From the NCBI GenBank assembly GCA_023248095.1, contig JAHFFF010000038.1, positions 1 through 11,720 on the forward strand: DNA of 11,720 nucleotides, given 5' to 3'. The position numbers and the translations under genes are program-made. Source of the DNA: Candidatus Omnitrophota bacterium. GTDB lineage: Bacteria; Omnitrophota; Gorgyraeia; 1-14-0-20-64-10. This document shows, one piece after another, positions 7,032-11,720 of the stretch (position 1 is its first letter; each line of letters starts with the position of its first letter). The notes beneath the pieces are model-generated. The model was given only the letters and a program-made list of their open reading frames with translations, made no database searches and was not told the DNA's origin.

Positions 7032-7061
7032 ATTGTATGCGGCCGATGAGCCGCGTGTCAA
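7032..7061 (-). promoter_or_regulatory. Near-consensus sigma70-like promoter of the bifunctional nuclease gene
   Basis: On the minus strand a perfect TTGACA (7061-7056) and TACAAT (7037-7032, 5 of 6) are separated by 18 nt, all within the 49-nt gap after the rlmD-like stop. The expected start of transcription is about 7025-7023, that is 1-3 nt before the ATG at 7022. The spacer contains a 5-bp inverted repeat, GCGGC (7039-7043) and GCCGC (7050-7054), which might be an operator. Confidence 0.7.
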
Positions 7062-7071
7062 ATACTGGATC

Positions 7072-8265
7072 TTACCCCCTTGTGAGCAGGACGAGAACTT
7101 CTTGATGGACCGTGTGCGGGAAGAAATCAAACATCTGGATGAATTCAATCTGATAGGAAGGGTCCCTCTCCAAAAGAACCTTCAGGTCTCGCCCCAGGCT
7201 GACCGGATTGCAAGAGAGGTACACGAGCCTCGGCGCCCGGGCCCCGAGCAGCGGGCCGACCACATCCTTGTGCAGGCCGGCTCGAGGAGGATCCAGCACG
7301 ATGAGGTCCGGCGGCGGCCCCACCTTGAAGAGGGCTCGGCCCTTCAATAACTCTTCCACCCGTCCGCACAGAAAAAGGGCGTTGGAGATGCCGTTCATGG
7401 CGGCATTCCTCTCAGCGGAAGCGACGTTCTCCTGCTCGGACTCTACCCCGTAGACCCTCTCGGCCGACCCCGCCAGGTAAAGGCTGATGAGCCCCATCCC
7501 GCAGTAGAGGTCGTAGACCGCCTCCCTCCCCGTCAAGGCGGCATTTTTCCGAATGCTCTCGTAAACCTTTCCAACGAGTGCGTGATTTGGCTGAATAAAG
7601 TTGCTGGGCCCGAAGGCGTATCGAACGGAACCGACCCGGTCTTCCAAGAACTGCGAACCGAAGAGCAGGTCCAGCCGGTCCGGGTGAGCGACGTCGGACA
7701 CCTTGGCAGTGATCCCCCAGTAGATGCTCTTCAGGGCGGGAACAGCCCTGGATAAAAGCTGGGCCATGCTCTCGACCGGCTCTCTTGGACCCTCGTTGGT
7801 CATCAAAACCAACATCAGTTCCCCGGTATGCCGGCTGGCCCGAATAACGGCATATCTCCAGAACCCCTGGTGGGTCTTGGGATTGTACGACTTCAAGGGA
7901 AAATTTCCGGCCACCTCTTTGATTGCCCGCAGAAGCTCGCTCATCTGAGGCGGGGCAATCTCGCATTGCGCGATATCCACGATTCGTTGGAAGCTGGCAC
8001 GCTGGTGCAACCCCAGCGTGACCCGGTCCGCATCCTGCCCAAAGGTAAATTCCATTTTGCTGCGATGGCCCCAAGGATCCTCCATCGAAGAGATCTGCAA
8101 CGGCGGCAGGAGCCCCTTCCCGAGCTGCTCCTCCAGCACGCTGCTCAAGATCTTGCTCTTTGACTCCACCTGGGCAGAATAGTTCAGATCCTGCAGGGCG
8201 CAGCCTCCACAGGGACCGAAATGCCGGCATCGAGGAATCACCCTCTCTGAATCGAGAATCTCCAC
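7072..8265 (-). CDS. rlmD: RlmD/RumA-like 23S rRNA (uracil-C5)-methyltransferase
   Basis: SAM-dependent m5U methyltransferase of the TrmA/RlmC/RlmD family, acting on 23S rRNA. Numbering from the GTG at 8265 (397 aa), Cys13, Cys19 and Cys22 in CRHFGPCGGC plus Cys101 in AQCEI are the likely 4Fe-4S ligands. DLYCGMG at 252-258 is the SAM motif, DPPRAG is at 325-330, Cys352 in LSCNP is the catalytic nucleophile, and Glu389 in HTVHQE is the likely base. The start is GTG because AAAGGAGG lies just upstream; an in-frame TTG at 8286 has no such site. Only 12 residues precede the first iron-sulfur Cys, so the N-terminal TRAM domain common in RlmD is absent. Which uracil is modified (1939, 747 or both) cannot be told from sequence alone. 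An intrinsic terminator of the upstream gene ends only 21 nt before this start. Confidence 0.88.
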   Translation of the reverse strand: MEILDSERVIPRCRHFGPCGGCALQDLNYSAQVESKSKILSSVLEEQLGKGLLPPLQISSMEDPWGHRSKMEFTFGQDADRVTLGLHQRASFQRIVDIAQCEIAPPQMSELLRAIKEVAGNFPLKSYNPKTHQGFWRYAVIRASRHTGELMLVLMTNEGPREPVESMAQLLSRAVPALKSIYWGITAKVSDVAHPDRLDLLFGSQFLEDRVGSVRYAFGPSNFIQPNHALVGKVYESIRKNAALTGREAVYDLYCGMGLISLYLAGSAERVYGVESEQENVASAERNAAMNGISNALFLCGRVEELLKGRALFKVGPPPDLIVLDPPRAGLHKDVVGPLLGARAPRLVYLSCNPVSLGRDLKVLLERDPSYQIEFIQMFDFFPHTVHQEVLVLLTRG

Positions 8266-8286
8266 ATGGCCTCCTTTAGAAACCAA

Positions 8287-8321
8287 GAGCCGGAAAGGGA
8301 GATCTTAACCCTTTCCGGCTC
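8287..8321 (-). terminator. Intrinsic terminator after the secreted Pro/Ala-rich protein gene
   Basis: A perfect 13-bp inverted repeat: GAGCCGGAAAGGG at 8287-8299 and CCCTTTCCGGCTC at 8309-8321, with a 9-nt loop. On the minus strand the stem is followed by a T-rich run TTGGTTTCT (8286-8278). It begins 31 nt past the stop codon of the upstream gene. The rlmD-like start codon lies only 21 nt beyond the stem, so the hairpin would also sit in the leader of any message reaching rlmD from upstream. Confidence 0.85.
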
Positions 8322-8352
8322 CAAGCGGTTCTGCCGGGTTGGTCGGTACAGG

Positions 8353-8937
8353 TTACTTCCCGGCCGCAGGCGCCTCGCCGACGGTAATGGACTGTGCCGT
8401 CCGCTTACCGGTCGCGACGTCGTAAGTGTACTCGACCGTCACCTTGTCGCCGGCCTTCAAATCGGCTAGGGTCTTCGAAGCTGTCCCGCTCATGATCTTA
8501 GCTTCCGTCGGGACGGAAATCTCCTTCTTCACCCCATACCGATCCTGCACCGTCACCATGGGGGGATTGTCCGTGCTGTTGACCGCAGAAATATCCCCGC
8601 TGAAGGTGATGGTGATCGGTTTAAGCGCAGGTGGTGCAACCGGCGCGGCAGGAGCAGCTGCCGGTGCGGTTGGCGCCGATTCAGGTGCCGCCGGTGTAGT
8701 CGCCGCAGCCGTTGGAGCGCCTGCAGTAGGAGCCGATTGCTCCATCCCTGGAAAAGGAGCAGCCGTAGTGGCTCCACTGGGTGCACCCGGCCCTTCCGTG
8801 GTACCCGAGGGAGCTGCTGTACTGGTCCCGCCATGCTCCTTGCCGCCATGCTCCTTCTCAGCAGCAAAACTCGGGGCCGATACCAAAACAAGGGAAACCG
8901 CAAGAATCCCACCCATCCACTTCATGCCAGACATCAC
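8353..8937 (-). CDS. Secreted Pro/Ala-rich protein with C-terminal DUF5666-like beta domain
   Basis: 194 aa, not recognised as a named family. A Sec signal peptide (about 1-26, hydrophobic core GGILAVSLVLVS, cleavage after SFA or SFAA) is followed by a duplicated EHGGKEHGG segment. A low-complexity Ala/Pro/Thr linker runs to about residue 105. A compact C-terminal domain (about 107-187) contains ITITFSGDISAVN, VTVQDRYGVKKEISV and LKAGDKVTVEYTYD. The pattern (strand, ligand-free loops, LKxGDxVxVxY) resembles small periplasmic OB-like DUF5666 domains, which often bind or buffer ions, but the function is not established. A full AAGGAGGT site lies 8 nt before the GTG at 8937; an ATG directly after it (8934) is an alternative. 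That site is formed by the last Lys-Gly-Gly codons of the PAP2 gene, whose stop is 4 nt upstream, so the two are coupled. A strong terminator follows. Confidence 0.72.
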   Translation of the reverse strand: MMSGMKWMGGILAVSLVLVSAPSFAAEKEHGGKEHGGTSTAAPSGTTEGPGAPSGATTAAPFPGMEQSAPTAGAPTAAATTPAAPESAPTAPAAAPAAPVAPPALKPITITFSGDISAVNSTDNPPMVTVQDRYGVKKEISVPTEAKIMSGTASKTLADLKAGDKVTVEYTYDVATGKRTAQSITVGEAPAAGK

Positions 8938-8941
8938 TTTA

Positions 8942-9496
8942 TCAACCTCCTTTTATCCGCTTTCCTTGCATCCAAGCGAAACAGAAAACTGTTCCTGAAC
9001 CCACGATGGCCCCCGCAATCACATCCGAAGGCCAATGGACCCCCAAAGCTACCCGAGAAACTCCCACCAAGGCAGCCATGCTGAACCAGAGACTCCAGAA
9101 TCTGGGCCACCGCATAGCCAGCGCTGCTGCCAAAGCAAACACCGCCGTGGCATGCCCTGACGGAAAGGACCGCCCCATTTCTGCATGGGCTGCTGCCAAG
9201 TACGGGTAAACTTCAAACGGACGGGGCCGGTCTGCCCACCCCTTAATAAGTTCCATCATCCCCAGAGCCGCCGGGATCCCCAGCCAGAAAACCCAACGCC
9301 GAGTGCCCCCCAGCTGTTCCTCCGAAGACCGGCTCAACCGAATCCTTACTCTCCGCCCTGCTGCCTCCAGCAATCCAACCGTCCCCAGGCTCAACGCAAC
9401 CCTGGGCTCACCCAGATGAGTCACCCCAGCCATTACCGAGTCCCAAGGTGGGCGGTGAAACCAGCTGTACAGCAGCTGGAAGAGCAGCACGTCCAA
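8942..9496 (-). CDS. PAP2-family membrane phosphatase
   Basis: Integral membrane phosphatase, probably acting on undecaprenyl pyrophosphate or another lipid phosphate at the periplasmic face. The three PAP2 signatures are intact: KGWADRPRP (KxxxxxxRP), PSGH, and SRVALGVHWPSD (SRxxxxxHxxxD), supplying the catalytic His pair and Asp. Hydrophobic segments flank them. The longest reading frame starts with TTG at 9535, but that codon is part of a TTGACA -35 element and TACAAT follows 18 nt later. The transcript would begin near 9499, so the real start is more likely TTG at 9496 (or GTG at 9490). This gives an N-terminus reading LDVLLFQLLYSWF, normal for the family, and a protein of about 184 aa. 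No Shine-Dalgarno is visible. It is divergent from comF and coupled to the downstream secreted-protein gene. Confidence 0.88.
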   Translation of the reverse strand: MDVLLFQLLYSWFHRPPWDSVMAGVTHLGEPRVALSLGTVGLLEAAGRRVRIRLSRSSEEQLGGTRRWVFWLGIPAALGMMELIKGWADRPRPFEVYPYLAAAHAEMGRSFPSGHATAVFALAAALAMRWPRFWSLWFSMAALVGVSRVALGVHWPSDVIAGAIVGSGTVFCFAWMQGKRIKGG

Positions 9497-9505
9497 GATA
9501 GAGAA

Positions 9506-9535
9506 ATTGTAGCTGTCGGGAGAGTCCCTTGTCAA
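9506..9535 (-). promoter_or_regulatory. Promoter of the PAP2 / secreted-protein operon
   Basis: On the minus strand a perfect TTGACA (9535-9530) and TACAAT (9511-9506) are separated by 18 nt, the same hexamers and spacing as at the bifunctional nuclease gene. The predicted transcript start (about 9499) is about 3 nt before the TTG start codon at 9496. The spacer includes a short inverted repeat GGGA-N3-TCCC. The -35 is shared, in inverted form, with the divergent comF promoter. Confidence 0.62.
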
Positions 9536-9557
9536 GCCGTCCCGTAGATGCTATTCT
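9529..9557 (+). promoter_or_regulatory. Promoter of comF-lptF, overlapping the divergent promoter
   Basis: TTGTCA (9529-9534, 5 of 6) and TATTCT (9552-9557, 4 of 6) are separated by 17 nt. Six bases separate the -10 from the comF ATG at 9564, which therefore coincides with the expected transcript start. There is no Shine-Dalgarno, which fits a leaderless message. The -35 lies in the odd palindrome CTTGTCAAG and overlaps the opposite-strand TTGACA by five bases. Confidence 0.5.
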
Positions 9558-9563
9558 CGACCC

Positions 9564-10238
9564 ATGCTGGCTTATCTGCCCCAAGGAGTTCGATCCCTTC
9601 TGTTTCCCATGGCCTGCGTGGGGTGCCATACCCCTTTGAGCGAGGCTTCAGCCGACCCGCTCTGCCCTGTCTGTTTTAACCAACTCCCTTGGGGCCAACC
9701 ACTTTGGGACCGACAACGCCGGATCTCATCGGGGTATTCCCTGGATGAGGTCATCAGTCCTCTCCGATATGAAGGAACCGCCAAGGAACTTATCTTGGCG
9801 CTTAAATATGCCGGTCGGCTTTCCCTCGCTCCCTATCTAGGAAGGTTCATGGCCACGGAAGTGGTCCAACGCCTGGGAAACGACCCCGCGGACCTGGTCT
9901 TGCCGATCCCGTTGCACCCGGTGCGCCAACGAGAGCGAACCTTCAACCAGGCTGAGGTGCTGGCAGAGGCCCTGGCGCGCGAACTGGTTCTGCCCTGTCG
10001 GAGCAATCTCCTCCTCCGGACCCAGCCGACCCACCCTCAAGCAGAATTGACCCGCGAAGAGAGGGCTCGGAACGTCCGGGGGGCCTTTGCCCTGAACCCG
10101 GATCCCTCCATCCGAGGACAACGGGTCCTCCTTGTTGATGACGTGTTGACCACCGGATCAACCGCAGAGGCTTGCGCCCACCTCTTAAAGACAGCGGGCG
10201 CCCTGCATGTGGTGGCAGTGACGGCTGTACGCGGTTAG
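9564..10238 (+). CDS. comF: ComF-family phosphoribosyltransferase-like protein
   Basis: 224 aa cytoplasmic protein of the ComF/GntX family, associated with handling incoming single-stranded DNA during natural transformation in competent bacteria. It is also widespread in organisms with no known competence. An N-terminal zinc ribbon is formed by CVGC (18-21) and CPVC (34-37). A type I phosphoribosyltransferase domain follows, with the PRPP loop VLLVDDVLTTGSTAEAC near residues 187-203 and the upstream LPIPLHPVRQRERTFNQAE block typical of ComF. Length is normal. The ATG at 9564 lies 6 nt after a plausible -10 and has no Shine-Dalgarno, suggesting leaderless translation. lptF starts 8 nt after the stop. 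The pilin-like genes 6 kb away are in a different unit, so a competence link is only suggestive. Confidence 0.93.
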   Translation: MLAYLPQGVRSLLFPMACVGCHTPLSEASADPLCPVCFNQLPWGQPLWDRQRRISSGYSLDEVISPLRYEGTAKELILALKYAGRLSLAPYLGRFMATEVVQRLGNDPADLVLPIPLHPVRQRERTFNQAEVLAEALARELVLPCRSNLLLRTQPTHPQAELTREERARNVRGAFALNPDPSIRGQRVLLVDDVLTTGSTAEACAHLLKTAGALHVVAVTAVRG

Positions 10239-10246
10239 GTGCCGGG

Positions 10247-11341
10247 GTGAAGATCCTCCGCACGTACCTGCTCAAAGAACTTCTTCAACCGATTGGGATG
10301 GCGATGGTCCTGTTCACCTTCGTCATGCTGGTGGGAAACTTGGTGAAGCTGACCGACCTTCTCATCAATAAGGGGGTGCCTCCCCTGGCCATCCTGCAGA
10401 TGTTCGGTCTTCTCGTCCCGACGCTGTTGAGCTACACCGTCCCCATGGCAGTTCTCACCGGAACCCTGCTGGCCTTTGGAAAACTTTCCAGCGACCGGGA
10501 GATCCTGGCAATGAAGGCCTCGGGGATCAGCTTCTTCTCCATCGCCTCCCCCATTCTCCTGCTGGGCTTCCTGATCAGCGTGGCCCTGGTGCCGGTGAAC
10601 ACCCAGATTGTCCCCTGGACCCACTACGCGACGCGCCAGCTGCTGTTGGAGATCGGCATCCGCAACCCCACCGCCTTTCTGGAGGCGGGAACCTTCATCA
10701 AGGAATTTAAACCCTACATCCTGTTCATCTATCAGGTGGAAGGCAATCACCTCTCCAAGATCCGAATCTACGAGCCGAAGGAAGGCCGGCCGACCCGCAC
10801 CATCGTTGCGCAGCGGGGGGAGTTTGTTCCCATTCCAAAGGAACGGCGAGTCCTCTTGAAGCTCTACGACGGAGCTGCGGACGAGCCGGATCTGAAGGAT
10901 CCGAGCAAGTTCTACAAGCTCCAGTTCGCCACCTACACCATGAGCCTGGATCTGGCCGAGAAGAAAGATCCCGCAAGCCTGGATCGGAAACCCAAGGATA
11001 TGACGTTGGATCAGCTCCGGGCCGAGATCCGGAAACTCTCCGCGCAAGGGATCGATACAACACCGCTGCAGGTGGAATTGCACCGCCGCAACGCCATGGC
11101 CTTCTGCCCGCTGGTGTTCGTCTTGACCGGGCTTCCATTAGGGATTACCACGCGGCGCGCCCAGCGCTCCATCGGCTTCGCCTTAAGCGTGGTGATCTTC
11201 ATGGGCTACTACCTCTTTTTGGTGCTCGGCCAGGCGCTGGCCGAGAAGGGGATCGCGCCAGTGGCACCGGCGCTGTGGATCGGCAACGTGACCTTCCTTA
11301 TCATTGGCGCCCTCTTGCTCTGGCGCACCGCGAGACAATGA
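10247..11341 (+). CDS. lptF: LptF/LptG-family LPS export permease (LptF-like)
   Basis: 364 aa inner-membrane permease subunit that, with LptG and the LptB ATPase, lifts lipopolysaccharide from the inner membrane onto the LptA/LptC bridge. The start is GTG at 10247, giving VKILRTYLLKELL, the family's standard N-terminus. AGGTG overlapping the comF stop serves as a weak Shine-Dalgarno. An upstream in-frame ATG at 10172 lies within comF and is rejected. Membrane segments are at about 15-35, 45-78 and 95-118. SSDREILAMKASGIS (81-95) is a conserved cytoplasmic loop, a periplasmic beta-jellyroll domain spans about 120-275, and three C-terminal segments lie at about 285-300, 308-328 and 340-359, preceded by ELHRRNAMAF. 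The LptF-versus-LptG choice rests on gene position and is not certain. The expected lptG partner is not seen downstream. Confidence 0.92.
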   Translation: MKILRTYLLKELLQPIGMAMVLFTFVMLVGNLVKLTDLLINKGVPPLAILQMFGLLVPTLLSYTVPMAVLTGTLLAFGKLSSDREILAMKASGISFFSIASPILLLGFLISVALVPVNTQIVPWTHYATRQLLLEIGIRNPTAFLEAGTFIKEFKPYILFIYQVEGNHLSKIRIYEPKEGRPTRTIVAQRGEFVPIPKERRVLLKLYDGAADEPDLKDPSKFYKLQFATYTMSLDLAEKKDPASLDRKPKDMTLDQLRAEIRKLSAQGIDTTPLQVELHRRNAMAFCPLVFVLTGLPLGITTRRAQRSIGFALSVVIFMGYYLFLVLGQALAEKGIAPVAPALWIGNVTFLIIGALLLWRTARQ

Positions 11342-11386
11342 GCAATCTCCTTCCCTACTCCGGTGAGCCCGGTGGCGCACCGTTCG

Positions 11387-11415
11387 CGAGTCCCCAGCGA
11401 GGCCTCGCTCACTCG
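11387..11415. repeat. Hairpin with central 14-bp palindrome
   Basis: AGCGAGGCCTCGCT (11396-11409) is a perfect 14-base palindrome. Outside it CGAGT (11387-11391) pairs with ACTCG (11411-11415). Together they form a two-tier hairpin inside the 11371-11494 helix. Confidence 0.6.
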
Positions 11416-11536
11416 GCTCATCCGGCCGCGCTCTCGCCAAGCTTGAAGTTCACCGGCGAACCATGCCCGCGCGGCCTCCTGGGCGTGCGCCACCGAGCAT
11501 CCCCGTCGCAGGGAAGGAGCAGCCTCCGAGTAAGTA

Positions 11537-11717
11537 GCGTAGGACCACCATCGGGGTGCGGGGTGAGCAGGCTTCGGAGGACTGAGCGGGCACGGTTCCC
11601 CGGAGAGCTCAGAGATTGGGGAGAGCGAGGGACGACGATGAGCGCAGCCAGCCACGCTGGGGCTGGCAAGCGTCCTGCGAATCCCGCATCCCGAGCGGTG
11701 GTCCACTCTACCTACGC
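11537..11717 (+). repeat. Long-range imperfect inverted repeat (about 27 bp of pairing)
   Basis: GCGTA (11537-11541) pairs with TACGC (11713-11717), GGACCACC (11542-11549) with GGTGGTCC (11697-11704), and 11551-11564 with 11681-11694 in 14 consecutive pairs. Two of those 14 are G-U wobbles if the plus strand is the RNA; on the minus strand they would be C-A mismatches. This favours a plus-strand transcript. Enclosed hairpins are CTGAGC/GCTCAG (11582-11587 with 11607-11612) and GCCAGCC/GGCTGGC (11647-11653 with 11661-11667). Confidence 0.65.
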
Positions 11718-11720
11718 AGG

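Larger units (their letters stand above)
11342..11720. other. 379-bp region after lptF with no recognisable gene; long-range inverted repeats, possible structured RNA
   Basis: Reading frames are open on both strands, but none shows a known domain, so they look like GC-rich shadows. The plus frame starting with the ATG that overlaps the lptF stop (ATGA) runs open to the window end, yet it encodes a Pro/Ser/Arg-rich sequence with none of the LptG N-terminal features. The sequence folds strongly. One helix pairs 11371-11380 with 11485-11494 (10 bp perfect, extendable to 13 bp with one mismatch). A second pairs 11537-11564 with 11681-11717 (blocks of 5, 8 and 14 bp). Local hairpins lie at 11387-11415, 11582-11612 and 11647-11667. 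It could be a non-coding RNA, part of a group II intron or a dispersed repeat. None is established, and the element is probably cut by the window edge. Confidence 0.55.

Noticed and set aside
8426..8998. 190-codon plus-strand open frame antisense to the secreted protein
   Set aside because: It is the reverse reading of the Ala/Pro-rich linker, giving Gly/Ala/Val repeats; the minus-strand protein has a signal peptide and a perfect ribosome site.
10235..11083. 282-codon minus-strand open frame inside lptF
   Set aside because: It is antisense to lptF, rich in His/Gln/Glu as expected from reverse-reading membrane-protein codons, with no domain or ribosome site.
11209..11706. Minus-strand open frame of 165 codons covering the region after lptF (contains RVSEASLGTRE)
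   Set aside because: It begins in the structured segment, runs into lptF, and has no ribosome site or known domain. Frames are open on both strands here because the sequence is GC-rich. It could be a translated dispersed repeat, so a genome self-search is worthwhile, but I cannot support it as a gene.

Overview
The window reads as an ordinary chromosomal segment of a moderately GC-rich, Gram-negative-type bacterium. It has an LptF-type LPS export permease, a lipoprotein, type IV pilus minor pilins, a DUF151 bifunctional nuclease and a GH133 glycogen debrancher. This mix recalls deep-branching diderm lineages such as Methylomirabilota (NC10), Nitrospirota or Desulfobacterota, but nothing here fixes the phylum. 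No transposase, CRISPR array, tRNA or phage gene is visible.

Layout. Positions 1-5637 are all on the minus strand. Reading in the direction of transcription, a GH133 debranching enzyme (5637-3562) is followed by a promoter (about 3567-3539). Then come three pilin-like genes: PilW-like (3515-3000), PilX-like (2986-2453) and a third prepilin with an acidic, calcium-loop-like C-terminus (2451-1891). Next are citrate synthase gltA (1819-476) and the 5' part of malate dehydrogenase mdh (403 to the window edge). Upstream of the debrancher, and apparently coupled to it, is a small AhpD-fold protein lacking the CxxC cysteines (6031-5648). A divergent lipoprotein gene of DUF3568 type (6094-6492) ends tail-to-tail with a bifunctional nuclease gene (7022-6489). 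An RlmD-like rRNA methyltransferase (8265-7072), a strong terminator, a secreted Pro/Ala-rich protein (8937-8353) and a PAP2 phosphatase (9496-8942) follow on the minus strand. Divergent from PAP2 are comF (9564-10238) and lptF (10247-11341), probably one operon.

How the genes work together. gltA and mdh are consecutive steps of the TCA cycle. The three pilin-like genes probably encode a minor-pilin priming or tip complex. PAP2 and LptF both act in envelope biogenesis. Several transcription units (bfn, comF, PAP2) have sigma70-like promoters placed so that the transcript would begin at or within a few bases of the start codon, with no Shine-Dalgarno. Others (pilins, secreted protein, rlmD) have strong Shine-Dalgarno sites.

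The least explained part is the last 380 bases. After lptF, where lptG commonly sits, there is no recognisable LptG. Instead there is GC-rich sequence that can fold into long-range helices, one of about 27 base pairs. This is the best candidate in the window for something undescribed (structured RNA, intron end or dispersed repeat). It is cut by the window edge, so its identity cannot be decided here.
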